Shown here one piece after another: positions 24,886 to 34,412 of a stretch of DNA of 47,582 bases. Numbering within the stretch: the stretch's first letter is position 1; each line of letters begins with the position of its first letter. The stretch comes from JBFJKD01 sp041601945. Lineage in GTDB: Bacteria; Pseudomonadota; Gammaproteobacteria; Pseudomonadales; Porticoccaceae. Below the pieces are notes generated by a model that saw only the letters and a list, made by a program, of their open reading frames with translations, was not told the DNA's origin and did no database searches. The DNA lies in the NCBI GenBank assembly GCA_041601945.1, contig JBFIHG010000016.1:1-47582 (forward strand), read 5' to 3'. The translations under genes and the position numbers were made by a program.

Positions 24886-26592
24886 ATGTATATTTTGGGC
24901 ATTCACACCGGCCACGACGCATCCGCCTGCCTGTTTCAGGACGGGATATTGCTTGCTTTCTGCAAGGAAGAGCGTCTTTCCCGTGTAAAAAATGATGGTA
25001 GCTTCTTCGATTTGCGTTCAGTAGACGAGGTACTACGCATCGCCAGCGTGCACCGCGATCAAGTCGACGTAGTTGCGCTAACACGCATGAAGCTGCCTCA
25101 GCGCAGCTATATGCGTACCGGGGAACCCCTGACGATGCTCCGTCGAAAACTGCTGCGCCGTGAGAGAGATGTAAATCTGGTCGCCCAGATGATCAAAACG
25201 GGGAAGTCAGCATATGAACTAATTGACGTAGGAACATTGCGAAAACACCTCAACGTACGCTCCACGACCCGAATTCACTTTAGCAATCATCACCTGTGCC
25301 ACGTACTGGCAAGCTGGTATTACGTGGACTGGCCGCAGGATGCTCTCTATGTGAGCTGCGATGGCGGTGGCGACGGCGCGCAGTATTCCGCCTATGTTCC
25401 GGATCCCAACGAGCTTAGATGTGTCCTCGGCGGGGAAGAAACCCTCCTCAAATCCCCGCAAAATTCCGGGGCATCGATTGGTCTTGCTTACGCGTACTGC
25501 ACAGAAATTTGTGGATTTATTCCCAATCGCCATGAAGGAAAGTTAACCGGACTGGCAGCTTTCGGCACACCCACTAAGGCAGAAAAGCTGTTAGCACAGT
25601 GGTCGATAGCTGAGGATGGCACGGTCCATTGCCAGCAACAGGGTGCACAACAACTACGAAAATACCTCCAGCAATTATTTGCGGAAGAACGTCGCGAAGA
25701 TATCGCCGCCTCAATCCAGCAGGTTACGGAACTGTTACTTCTGCGTTGGATTGAAACCCTGAGAAAACTGTACCCGGCGAGATATATTGGGATGTCCGGC
25801 GGTGTTTTTTCGAATGTGAGACTGAACCAGAAAGTGGCCGAACTTCCCGGTGTCGACGAAGTATTTATATTCCCGGCAATGGGTGACGAAGGTTTGCCAG
25901 TTGGCGCTTGTATCGACTGGCTCATCCGCGGAGACAAGAAGTCACTAACGCGCACTAGATTTAAGCACCTTTATTATGGTCAGCCATACTCCGGGGAGGA
26001 ATTGCTGGACGCGGCGAAAAAGGGCCCATTCAAGATAGAACTCACTAACGATGGCCCCCGACGGACCGCCGAACTTATACATCGGGGTAGTGTTGGCGCT
26101 ATATACTGTGGTGGGATGGAGCTCGGCCCGCGGGCCCTTGGCGCCAGAACTATCGTGGCGAGCCCGGCGGATCGCGGTGTTAATGACAGCATTAACAAAC
26201 GGTTACAGCGCACCGAATTTATGCCTTTCGCCCCGGTCGTGAGGGAATGCGACGCGGACGATGTTTTCGCGATAAACGGATGTAACCGTTACGCTTGTCG
26301 CTTTATGACCATCACCACTGAAGTGAAGGACTCGTGGAAAGATCGTATTCCAGCGGTAGTCCATGTCGATGGCACCGCGCGACCGCAAATAATCGACCGC
26401 GATGACAACCCGCTTTACTATGACATTATCACGGAGTTTAAAGGTATTTCCGGCATTCCCTGTGTGGTCAACACCAGTTTTAACGCCCACGAGGAACCGA
26501 TCATCAATACCCCACAGGAAGCGCTCAACGCACTGGCCGATGACCGTATCGATTTTCTAGTATGTGAACAGGGCCTGGTATTTCGGGACTGA
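24886..26592 (+). CDS. NodU/CmcH-type O-carbamoyltransferase
   Basis: 568 residues, the normal length. The N-terminal ASKHA-like domain starts with LGIHTGHDASACLF, contains HHLCHVLASWYY, CDGGGDGAQYS and GMSGGVFSNVRLNQ, and binds carbamoyl-adenylate. The C-terminal YrdC-like domain has ELGPRALGARTIVASPAD and NTSFNAHEEPIINTPQEA. These enzymes transfer carbamoyl from carbamoyl phosphate to a hydroxyl on a sugar or antibiotic. There is no glycan or antibiotic cluster next to it, so the acceptor is unknown. Transcribed alone and converging on hisA. Confidence 0.92.
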   Translation: MYILGIHTGHDASACLFQDGILLAFCKEERLSRVKNDGSFFDLRSVDEVLRIASVHRDQVDVVALTRMKLPQRSYMRTGEPLTMLRRKLLRRERDVNLVAQMIKTGKSAYELIDVGTLRKHLNVRSTTRIHFSNHHLCHVLASWYYVDWPQDALYVSCDGGGDGAQYSAYVPDPNELRCVLGGEETLLKSPQNSGASIGLAYAYCTEICGFIPNRHEGKLTGLAAFGTPTKAEKLLAQWSIAEDGTVHCQQQGAQQLRKYLQQLFAEERREDIAASIQQVTELLLLRWIETLRKLYPARYIGMSGGVFSNVRLNQKVAELPGVDEVFIFPAMGDEGLPVGACIDWLIRGDKKSLTRTRFKHLYYGQPYSGEELLDAAKKGPFKIELTNDGPRRTAELIHRGSVGAIYCGGMELGPRALGARTIVASPADRGVNDSINKRLQRTEFMPFAPVVRECDADDVFAINGCNRYACRFMTITTEVKDSWKDRIPAVVHVDGTARPQIIDRDDNPLYYDIITEFKGISGIPCVVNTSFNAHEEPIINTPQEALNALADDRIDFLVCEQGLVFRD

Positions 26593-26642
26593 GTTTTAGA
26601 TGGAATAATTTTTCTCTCTGCCGGATTGTTGTTTGGATACAA

Positions 26643-27386
26643 TTAGTTACCGACTGCAAAACTATCGCAATACGTCTGCGCTTCAACAATATCCAGCGTG
26701 CCTTCATAGATGGCACGTCCGGTAATGGCTCCGAGAATACCGCTGTCCGCGACCCGTTGCAGGTTGCGGATATCGTCCATATTGGTGATCCCCCCGGAGG
26801 CAATCACCGGAATGCTGGAGGCGCGGGCCATGGCCACAGTGGCGTTAACGTTGACGCCCTGCATCATGCCGTCCCGGTCAATATCGGTATACACAATCGC
26901 GCTGACGCCGTCCGCCGCAAATCGTTGCGCCAAATCGACGGCTTCAACCTCACTGACCTCGGCCCACCCATCCGTGGCTACTCGACCATTTTTGGCATCG
27001 ATACCCACAATAATGTGCCCCGGAAAAGCGCGACACATAGCACTCACAAACTGCGGCTCGGTCACTGCCTTGGTGCCGATAATGATGTACTCCACGCCCG
27101 CTTTTAAATACACCTCAATAGTATCGGCAGAGCGTATACCACCGCCAATCTGAATCGGCAATTGCGGGAATGCCCGCGCAATCGCCTCAACCACAGCGCC
27201 ATTGACCGGGGTGCCCGCGAACGCGCCGTTCAGATCCACCAGATGCAGGCGCCGCGCGCCAGCTTCAACCCAGCGCGCCGCTACGGTGACCGGATCGTCG
27301 GAAAACACCGTGGAATCTTCCATGCGGCCCTGACGCAAACGCACGCACTGGCCATCCTTGAGGTCTATTGCCGGAATAATCAGCAT
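26643..27386 (-). CDS. hisA: ProFAR isomerase
   Basis: 247 residues, a TIM barrel that isomerises ProFAR to PRFAR in histidine synthesis. The catalytic aspartates lie in IPAIDLKDGQCVRL (N-terminal) and GIDAKNGRVATDGW (about 129-142); GGGIRS and ITGRAIYEG are phosphate-binding loops. It begins 9 bp after hisH in the hisB-hisH-hisA run. hisF, which normally follows, is not here; the next gene is the convergent carbamoyltransferase. Confidence 0.97.
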   Translation of the reverse strand: MLIIPAIDLKDGQCVRLRQGRMEDSTVFSDDPVTVAARWVEAGARRLHLVDLNGAFAGTPVNGAVVEAIARAFPQLPIQIGGGIRSADTIEVYLKAGVEYIIIGTKAVTEPQFVSAMCRAFPGHIIVGIDAKNGRVATDGWAEVSEVEAVDLAQRFAADGVSAIVYTDIDRDGMMQGVNVNATVAMARASSIPVIASGGITNMDDIRNLQRVADSGILGAITGRAIYEGTLDIVEAQTYCDSFAVGN

Positions 27387-27395
27387 AAAATTTCG

Positions 27396-28049
27396 TTACT
27401 CCTGACCCGACCAATCAACAAAGTTTTTCAATAACTGCAGCCCGGCTGTGTGGCTTTTCTCGGGGTGAAACTGCACCGCAAACAACTTGCCGCGACTGAG
27501 TGCGGCGGTAAACTGCAGTCCGTAATCACAGGTCGCCGCGACCACTTCGGGGGCGGCCTCCACATAGTAACTGTGGACAAAATAAAACCGCTCGCCCTGC
27601 TCAATATTTCGCCACAAGGGGTGCTGCATACACTGCTGTACGCGATTCCAGCCCATATGCGGAACCTTGAGACGCTCGCCATCGGTGGTACGCAAATCTT
27701 TGCCGAAATAACGCACCTGGCCGGGCAGGATTGCGAGGCACTCTACACCGCCATTCTCTTCGCTCGCGCTCATCAACGCCTGCATGCCCACGCAAATACC
27801 GAGCACCGGTTTTTCGGTGATCGCTTTGGCGACCGCAATGTCGAAACCGGCTTTGCGAATTTCCGCCATACACTCGCGAATACCGCCCACACCAGGAAAC
27901 ACTACCCGATCGGCGCGCGCCACTTCCGCCGCATCGCTGGTAATCACCACCCGCGCCCCGGGCGCCACATGTTCCAGCGCCTTGGCCGCAGAATGCAAAT
28001 TGCCCATGCCGTAGTCGAGCACCGCAATGCTTTGACGAGATGTAGTCAT
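27396..28049 (-). CDS. hisH: Imidazole glycerol phosphate synthase, glutaminase subunit
   Basis: 217 residues, a class I glutamine amidotransferase. The nucleophile Cys is in VLGICVGMQ (about residue 87), and the His-Glu of the triad is in VQFHPEKSH near the C-terminus. It supplies ammonia to HisF, which is encoded elsewhere. Confidence 0.96.
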   Translation of the reverse strand: MTTSRQSIAVLDYGMGNLHSAAKALEHVAPGARVVITSDAAEVARADRVVFPGVGGIRECMAEIRKAGFDIAVAKAITEKPVLGICVGMQALMSASEENGGVECLAILPGQVRYFGKDLRTTDGERLKVPHMGWNRVQQCMQHPLWRNIEQGERFYFVHSYYVEAAPEVVAATCDYGLQFTAALSRGKLFAVQFHPEKSHTAGLQLLKNFVDWSGQE

Positions 28050-28111
28050 CTACTGGAATCCAAACACGTAGCCGTGAGTCGCGCTAACCGCCTGCTTAAA
28101 AGTAATGCGGC

Positions 28112-28711
28112 TTACAGCGTCCCTTTAGTGGAAGGTGTCACACCGCTCATACGAACGTCCGGCGCTACGGCCATACGCAATGCGCGACCAAATGCTTTGA
28201 AAATAGTCTCCACCTGGTGGTGGGCGTTCTCGCCACGTAGATTATCGATGTGCAAGGTCGCACCAGCGTGATTAACGAATCCCTGGAAAAACTCAAACAC
28301 CAGATCCACGTCAAAATCGCCGACCCGCGCGCGGGTAAACTCCACGTTGGTAATTAACCCGGGGCGCCCGGAAAAATCGATCACAACCCGCGACAACGCC
28401 TCGTCCAGTGGCACATAGGCATGACCGTAACGGGCAATGCCTTTGCGGTCCCCCAACGCCTGTTTCACCGCCTGCCCCAGAGTGATACCAATATCCTCAA
28501 CAGTGTGGTGATCGTCGATATGGGTGTCCCCAGTGGCAGTAACCGTCAAATCCACCATGCCGTGGCGAGCAATTTGATCGAGCATGTGCTCCAGAAACGG
28601 TACACCGGTGGCAAATTCAGAGTGCCCTGTACCATCCAGATCAACCTTTACAGTAATCCGGGTTTCGAGGGTATCGCGACTGACTGTGGCCGCACGGCTT
28701 GCGGTAGTCAT
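28112..28711 (-). CDS. hisB: Imidazoleglycerol-phosphate dehydratase
   Basis: About 199 residues, the monofunctional dehydratase without the phosphatase half found in E. coli HisB. Metal-binding DDHHTVEDIGI and the symmetric C-terminal GENAHHQVETIFKAF are present. ATG 28711 has GGGAG 6 nt upstream and fits homologue length; the frame extends to 28792 without support. First gene of hisBHA, divergent from asmA. Confidence 0.96.
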   Translation of the reverse strand: MTTASRAATVSRDTLETRITVKVDLDGTGHSEFATGVPFLEHMLDQIARHGMVDLTVTATGDTHIDDHHTVEDIGITLGQAVKQALGDRKGIARYGHAYVPLDEALSRVVIDFSGRPGLITNVEFTRARVGDFDVDLVFEFFQGFVNHAGATLHIDNLRGENAHHQVETIFKAFGRALRMAVAPDVRMSGVTPSTKGTL

Positions 28712-28899
28712 GATTTCTCCCAACGTTGAAGCGGCGTTGTATGCCGGTGCAATAAAGCGGGCATTATACGGGCCGCAGCGGGTCCTCGCCACACTCCCGC
28801 ACCGCCTGATCGTTCGCTCGCAAACGCCAAATGCAGCGCGCCCCTTGAACTCACCAGCGCTCTAACGTTCTAATGGTGCCTGTAACAGGGGGCTCAGCT

Positions 28900-30957
28900 G
28901 TGAAAAAATTTATCAAATGGTTGCTTATCAGTCTCACCGCAGCGCTATTGCTGCTGGTCGCCGCGGTGACTTTTGTGATTTTCGGAATTGATCCCAACAG
29001 CTACAAACCGCAGCTTGCAAAACTGGCCGCCGAGCAGAATGTCGAACTCAATATTAAGGGCGATCTGTCCTGGAAAATTTTCCCCAATCTGGCCATCCGC
29101 ATTGGTGAAACCCATATCGCCGACCTGCAGGGCCGCTTCCCAACCACATCGTTTCGCAGCGCCGACCTGCAATTGAATTTGCTCGCGCTGCTGCGTCGCC
29201 AGATTGCGGTGCGGGCCATTGCCCTGGATGGAGCGGATATCACGCTACAGAATTTGGCCCAGGGAGGTGCGGCGGCAGCAGCGCCCGCAGCGGGTGCGAC
29301 CAGCTCCGCAGAAAATGACGCGTCCAACGGCTTTAGCCTGGCCATCGCCAGTGTTGAGCTGAGCGATAGCCGCATTACCCTGCCCGGCGAACCGCTGACC
29401 ACCATGGAAAACGTCAACCTGCAAAGCCAGCACTTCAATCTGGAGAACAAACCGTTTCCCCTGTCCCTGAGCTTCGATCTGCAGCAGGACGAATCCCCGA
29501 CCCAGCATATCGTTCTGGAAACCCGCATCAGCGCGGCCGACAACGGCGCACTCGTGCAATTCGACACCACGAATTTAACCCTGTCTGCTGCCGACCGTCC
29601 GGATATAAAAAGTAGTTTTTCCGCGCTGTATAACCGCACTGAGGACACCCTCAATCTCACTGATTTCGTGGCCCGCGCCGACGCCATCGACATTAGCGGC
29701 GATGCCATGCTGCGCGCGCTGGGCACCACCCCGGAAATCAGTGGCCGCTGGCAAATCAAGCCGTTTAATCTGCGTAAGACCTTGCCTGCCTGGGGAATCG
29801 AATTACCTGCCCCTGCCAACTCGGATGCCCTCTCGCGCGTGGCGCTGACCATGGACATCGGCGGCACTGCCGACCTGGTGCAACTGGACAATCTGCGCAT
29901 TGATCTGGACAAAACCGTGATCACCGGCAGTGCCCGGTTCGGCCTCGGCGAAAAACGCTCATTGAAGCTGACCCTGGCGGGCGATGCCATCAATGTGGAT
30001 GACTACTCCCCGGCCTCGGAAAAAACATCGGAAAACGACGCGCCAGTGGCCGCGCTATTCGGGCCGTTAGCCGCGTCGGTCGCCTGGCTGAACGGCGGCA
30101 AGGGGGATGTGGATATCCGCTGGCAATCTTTCACCACCGGTAAAATGACACTAGCGGATTTGCACACGGCCATGACCGTACGCGGCAAAAAAGTTGCACT
30201 CAGCAATTTTTCCACCCGGGTATTCGGCGGCGAGGTGAAGGCCAAAATTGGTATCGACATGGCCCCTGCCCAACCGACCATAACGTTTGAAAAACATATT
30301 ACTGGCATCTCCATACCGCAGATGACAGCAGCATTCGACCAGGACACCGATTTTCAGGGCCTGCTGGATATGTCCGTAAGCGGCAGCTCCCGTGGTGAAA
30401 ACGCCGACCAATTGCGGGCGAATCTTGTGGGCAGCGGCACCCTGCACGTGGCGCAGCCCGCCCTGGCCAAGGTCAATCTGGAACGCAGCTTTTGCGAAAT
30501 TGTGGCGTTGGTGGAAAAAACCGAGCCCACACAAACCTGGGGGGAAGGCACCCAGCTAAAGGATATCGATAGCGCCTTTACCCTTAAAGGCTACGATCTG
30601 GTGCTGGACAGCTATACCACCGGGGTCGGCAATCTGAGTCTGCGCGGCAGCGGTGTGATCGACACCCAGAAGGAAAAATTTAACCTGCTGGCGGTTTCCC
30701 GTCTGAATGGCGAGCGCACCAGTGAAACCGGTTGTGCGGTAAGTAACGCACGCATTCGCGACCGGGATATTCCCCTGCGTTGTAAAGATAGCTTCGCCGC
30801 CGCTGGCGCCAAAAGCTGCCGCCCGGATGGAGATATCGTCAAGGAATTGCTACACAGCCGGCTGCTTGAGGAAGTGCAGAAAAAAACCGGTATGGATCAG
30901 GAGTCCAGCGAGGCACTGGAAGGCCTGCTGAAAGGCATCTTTGGCAAGAAAAAATAG
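28900..30957 (+). CDS. asmA: AsmA-family envelope protein
   Basis: About 685 residues. An N-terminal membrane anchor (KKFIKWLLISLTAALLLLVAAVTFVIFG) precedes a long periplasmic region of repeated beta-strands. GIDPNSYKPQL and GDLSWKIFPNLAIRIG are hallmark AsmA N-terminal motifs; the C-terminal part has the AsmA_2 pattern around GVGNLSLRGSGVIDTQKE. AsmA-like proteins are lipid-transfer bridges between the membranes. GTG 28900 with AGGGGG is favoured over ATG 28873. Its stop overlaps the GTG of mutY by one base, a common gammaproteobacterial arrangement. Confidence 0.92.
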   Translation: MKKFIKWLLISLTAALLLLVAAVTFVIFGIDPNSYKPQLAKLAAEQNVELNIKGDLSWKIFPNLAIRIGETHIADLQGRFPTTSFRSADLQLNLLALLRRQIAVRAIALDGADITLQNLAQGGAAAAAPAAGATSSAENDASNGFSLAIASVELSDSRITLPGEPLTTMENVNLQSQHFNLENKPFPLSLSFDLQQDESPTQHIVLETRISAADNGALVQFDTTNLTLSAADRPDIKSSFSALYNRTEDTLNLTDFVARADAIDISGDAMLRALGTTPEISGRWQIKPFNLRKTLPAWGIELPAPANSDALSRVALTMDIGGTADLVQLDNLRIDLDKTVITGSARFGLGEKRSLKLTLAGDAINVDDYSPASEKTSENDAPVAALFGPLAASVAWLNGGKGDVDIRWQSFTTGKMTLADLHTAMTVRGKKVALSNFSTRVFGGEVKAKIGIDMAPAQPTITFEKHITGISIPQMTAAFDQDTDFQGLLDMSVSGSSRGENADQLRANLVGSGTLHVAQPALAKVNLERSFCEIVALVEKTEPTQTWGEGTQLKDIDSAFTLKGYDLVLDSYTTGVGNLSLRGSGVIDTQKEKFNLLAVSRLNGERTSETGCAVSNARIRDRDIPLRCKDSFAAAGAKSCRPDGDIVKELLHSRLLEEVQKKTGMDQESSEALEGLLKGIFGKKK

Positions 30958-32003
30958 TGCTTAAACCCTTTGCCCAACGGTTGCTCGCCTGGTTTGATCG
31001 ACACGGACGCAAAGATTTACCCTGGCAACAGGACATCACACCCTATCGGGTCTGGCTGTCGGAGGTCATGCTACAACAAACCCAGGTGACCACCGTCGTG
31101 CCCTATTTTCAGCGTTTTATCAGCGCTTTTCCCGATGTCACCGCGCTGGCGGCAGCGCCCCTCGACGAAGTACTCCACCTGTGGACCGGTCTCGGTTATT
31201 ACGCCCGTGGCCGCAACCTGCACAAAACCGCGGGCATAATCGCAGCCGACTACGACGGCGTCTTTCCCGAAAACGTCGCAACCCTGCAAACATTGCCCGG
31301 CATCGGCCGCTCCACCTCCGGCGCCATCAGCGCGATAGCCTTTGGTGCTCGCGCGCCGATTCTGGACGGCAACGTTAAGCGGGTATTAGCACGGCACTCG
31401 GCCATAGAAGGGTATCCCGGCACCAGCGATGTAGCCAAAACCCTGTGGCAACTGGCGGATAACTACACCCCTGACCTGCGCTGCGGTGACTACACCCAGG
31501 CCATCATGGACCTCGGCGCCACCCTGTGCACCCGCAGCGCGCCGCAATGTACACGCTGCCCCCTCAACGCCGATTGCCGCGCTTATCAACTGGGTGATCC
31601 GCAACGTTTCCCGGGCAAAAAACCCCGTAAAAAAATCCCTATCAAAACGACGCTATTTCTTATTCTGGAAAATACACACAACGAAGTATTACTCGAACAA
31701 CGGCCCGCGCAAGGTCTGTGGGGCGGGTTATGGACCTTCCCCGAGTGCGATGCCGAGGCAAATATTAGCGATACCTGTGTGCAACTGGGCTACCAGGCCA
31801 CCCGCTGGCAAGTAGCGCCGACGCAACGCCATACCTTTAGTCACTTCCATCTGGATTTTACCCCCGTGCGCGTGTCCGTCGCCGGTAACGGCGGCATTGC
31901 CGAGCGCCCCCCGGCCCGCTGGGTCACGCCGCGCGCACCGGGTAATTTAGGCCTGCCGCAACCCATCAAGGCCCTGCTGCAACAGCTAACTCCCGCCGAT
32001 TAG
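30957..32003 (+). CDS. mutY: A/G-specific adenine DNA glycosylase
   Basis: 348 residues. SEVMLQQTQV carries the catalytic Glu; LPGIGRSTSGAISAIAFG is the helix-hairpin-helix, and ILDGNVKRVLAR has the catalytic Asp. CTRSAPQCTRCPLNADC supplies the four cysteines of the 4Fe-4S cluster in Cx6Cx2Cx5C spacing. The C-terminal NUDIX-like domain (about 225-345) recognises 8-oxoG. GTG start inside the asmA stop codon; yggX follows 123 bp downstream. Confidence 0.96.
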   Translation: MLKPFAQRLLAWFDRHGRKDLPWQQDITPYRVWLSEVMLQQTQVTTVVPYFQRFISAFPDVTALAAAPLDEVLHLWTGLGYYARGRNLHKTAGIIAADYDGVFPENVATLQTLPGIGRSTSGAISAIAFGARAPILDGNVKRVLARHSAIEGYPGTSDVAKTLWQLADNYTPDLRCGDYTQAIMDLGATLCTRSAPQCTRCPLNADCRAYQLGDPQRFPGKKPRKKIPIKTTLFLILENTHNEVLLEQRPAQGLWGGLWTFPECDAEANISDTCVQLGYQATRWQVAPTQRHTFSHFHLDFTPVRVSVAGNGGIAERPPARWVTPRAPGNLGLPQPIKALLQQLTPAD

Positions 32004-32126
32004 GTATCCATCGGGCAATTTCCACTTGCCCCAGTGGGCGCTTCTTCCTATCCTACCCACCCTGGACCTCGCGACCCACCGAGCTGGTCTACCGCCCGAC
32101 ATGTTCACCCCGCAAACGAGATGCCC

Positions 32127-32399
32127 ATGAGCCGTACCCTGATATGCCGCAAGTACAAAAAGGAGATGGAAGGCCTCGACGCGCCCCCCTTTCCCGGACC
32201 CAAAGGCAAGGATATTTTCGACCACATATCGCGCCAGGCGTGGCAGGAATGGCTTGCCCACCAGACCATGCTGATCAACGAAAAACGCCTTAATATGATG
32301 GATTTAACGGCCCGTACCTACCTCGGCGAACAGCGCGATAAATTTTTGTCCGGCGAAGAATTCGACCAGGCCGAAGGTTACGTCCCACCCAGCGAGTAG
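32127..32399 (+). CDS. yggX: YggX-family Fe(II) trafficking/oxidative damage protein
   Basis: 90 residues, nearly family-perfect: SRTLICRKYKKEMEGLD, PPFPGPKGKDIFDHIS, QAWQEWLAHQTMLINEKRLNM and the C-terminal QAEGYVPPS. It protects Fe-S enzymes, including MutY, from oxidative damage. ATG 32127 gives the standard N-terminus; an ATG 6 nt upstream is also possible. Follows mutY as usual. Confidence 0.96.
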   Translation: MSRTLICRKYKKEMEGLDAPPFPGPKGKDIFDHISRQAWQEWLAHQTMLINEKRLNMMDLTARTYLGEQRDKFLSGEEFDQAEGYVPPSE

Positions 32400-32467
32400 T
32401 GCGCCCCATTATCCTTGACGGCATCCATCCGAAACGGTTTAATACGCGCCTTTCCGCACCCGCTAAA

Positions 32468-32543
<76 letters not shown>

Positions 32544-32721
32544 TTCTCAAACGTCCCGATCTCCAACTCGGTTCTCCGCCCGGCGAAGCAACGAATCCGC
32601 CTTCCAGAACATTTATCAAGCGAAGCGTTCCACCGGGTGCAAACCAGCCAAAACTTTCCTATGCTGCGGGGACAAGAATTCTGCTTAAATCCGCGCATTG
32701 AACGATTTGAAGGAGTCGGTT

Positions 32722-33237
32722 ATGACAAAGCTGGTGGGAATTCTGGTGATCATTATGATGTTGGGATTGGGTGGCGGATACGTCAACCGCGTGGTTTGCC
32801 TCAACGATGAAGGGCCACAGCTCGCAGTAAGGGGTTATCTCGACGCCATGCAACAGGAACGGTTCGAAGACGCCTACCAGTTTATTACCACCAACATGAC
32901 CGATGCCAAACCCGTTGACAAGTGGGCCGAGACACAGCGCCACATGTATAAAATAGGCAAAGTAGTCATCAACGACATCGATGTACGCAATGCGCAACGG
33001 GAATTAACCAACCCGTTTATGTGTGCGCCGGTGGCAAAAGTGCCAAACGTATTGCACGCCAGCGACGTACTGAATAACCAGGGCAGTGTTGAATTCGAAG
33101 TCTACACCGTCAGCAAGGTCGACGGCGCATGGAAGATCGACTCACAGGAAACTCTGTTTGACGAACAGGTAATACACGAATGGTTTCCGGGCGCTACCAT
33201 CCCGACGTTCCAGGGCACATTACCGTCTGAGGAATAG
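32722..33237 (+). CDS. Exported hypothetical protein, possibly NTF2-like
   Basis: 171 residues. A membrane anchor or signal segment (about 3-22, KLVGILVIIMMLGLGGGYV) is followed by a soluble domain with AVRGYLDAMQQERFEDAYQFI, a common opening of NTF2-like or DUF4878-type envelope domains, and a C-terminal strand YTVSKVDGAWKIDSQETLF. No specific family is certain. ATG 32722 has AAGGAG at 7 nt. It stands alone after tRNA-Phe, and the MITE-like repeat follows. Confidence 0.75.
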   Translation: MTKLVGILVIIMMLGLGGGYVNRVVCLNDEGPQLAVRGYLDAMQQERFEDAYQFITTNMTDAKPVDKWAETQRHMYKIGKVVINDIDVRNAQRELTNPFMCAPVAKVPNVLHASDVLNNQGSVEFEVYTVSKVDGAWKIDSQETLFDEQVIHEWFPGATIPTFQGTLPSEE

Positions 33238-33263
33238 AATAAAGCCCGCCGGGTAACGACGAT

Positions 33264-33414
33264 ATTTGGGGTCAGATGAAAAACTATCGCACTTGGGCTT
33301 GAGCTCTCTTTGTTTGGTCGTCACGAAACGGACGCATAACTGCTCTATTTCCCGCTTAAACCTATCAATAACCAACGCCATCTCCTAATAATAGTTTTTC
33401 ATCTGACCCTAAAT
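33264..33414. mobile_element. MITE-like element with 19-bp perfect terminal inverted repeats
   Basis: gggtcagatgaaaaactat (33269-33287) is repeated as its exact complement at 33391-33409. Allowing one mismatch, the repeat extends to 24 bp (33264-33287 and 33391-33414). About 103 bp between the arms has no open frame of note. Size and structure fit a non-autonomous miniature element. Similar ggggtcag... ends occur with RAYT/REP-type elements in marine gammaproteobacteria, as far as I recall. No transposase is nearby. Confidence 0.65.
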
Positions 33415-33506
33415 GCCCTGCTCATATAAATTACCTGCTCAAAATTCCATTTAAGTTGTCGTATAACGTGGCGATGCGGAACGTCCCACACGAACAGATT
33501 GCTATT

Positions 33507-34412
33507 CTACCCCGGCCTGGCATCGCCCTGAAGCAGGCAATCACTTTTGTTATGTAGCGTCTCAACCTGAATTGTTGAGTGTTCTATTTGAAATACTTGA
33601 TGTAGATGATGCTGAATATTTGACAAAAAATCATTATCGATGTGATTTACGTCCACCACAACATGAACGGTTAACGCTATCTCCGTTGTGCTTAGTGGCC
33701 ATATATGTAAATCATGGATGGCAACCACAGGGCTAAGGCTTGTCAAATACTGCTGTATTCCGTTGCTATCAATATGCTGTGGCACCGCATCCATACTGTA
33801 ATTTATTGATTCTCCAAACAACCTCCATGAAGCAAACAGTATAACAACTGCGATAAATAAACTAATTGCAGGATCCATCCATAGCCATCCGCCATACATA
33901 ATTAATACCCCTGCCAGTACAACTGCCAACGATATCGCCGCATCCGCGGCCATATGCAAAAAAGCCCCGCGAATATTTAAATCATGCTTTTGATCTTTAA
34001 TAAAAAGAAGTGCCGTTAAAATATTAATTACTACTCCAATTCCAGCCACTACAATAATTGTCATTCCTTCAACAGGTTGTGGTTCGAAAACACGATTGAT
34101 AGCCTCCCATGCAATACCACCAACAGCAACAAGGAGTAGTATTGCGCTGAAAAGTGAAGCTAAAACAGTAGCCTTTCTATACCCATAAGTGCGTTTTTCT
34201 GTTTTAGCCTTATGGGAAAGTACACTTGCACCCCACGCAAGCAATAAACCTGCAACATCACTTAAATTATGGCCAGCGTCAGCAATTAAGGCTAATGAAT
34301 TAATAGACAGCCCATAACCTGCTTCTATCACTACGTAAACTACATTGAGTAGAACCCCCACGGCAAATGCCCGGTTATAGTTTTTTACTGCATGTTGATG
34401 GTTATTACTCAT
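33507..34412 (-). CDS. Cation diffusion facilitator (zinc exporter, ZitB/CzcD-like)
   Basis: 301 residues with six membrane spans and a C-terminal cytoplasmic domain. The transport-site residues are H48 and D52 in TM2 (ADAGHNLSD) and H153 and D157 in TM5 (HMAADAAISL), the HD-HD set of zinc-type CDFs. A short His-containing N-terminus (NNHQHAV) precedes TM1. It pumps Zn2+ (or Cd2+/Co2+) out by proton exchange. The gene is visibly more AT-rich than the flanking genes, pointing to acquisition from elsewhere. AAGAG precedes the ATG by 6 nt. Confidence 0.92.
   Translation of the reverse strand: MSNNHQHAVKNYNRAFAVGVLLNVVYVVIEAGYGLSINSLALIADAGHNLSDVAGLLLAWGASVLSHKAKTEKRTYGYRKATVLASLFSAILLLVAVGGIAWEAINRVFEPQPVEGMTIIVVAGIGVVINILTALLFIKDQKHDLNIRGAFLHMAADAAISLAVVLAGVLIMYGGWLWMDPAISLFIAVVILFASWRLFGESINYSMDAVPQHIDSNGIQQYLTSLSPVVAIHDLHIWPLSTTEIALTVHVVVDVNHIDNDFLSNIQHHLHQVFQIEHSTIQVETLHNKSDCLLQGDARPG

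Noticed and set aside
29001..29993. 330-codon open frame antisense to asmA
   Set aside because: It lies wholly inside a clear AsmA-family gene, has no ribosome-binding site and a Ser/Arg-rich composition typical of an antisense shadow.
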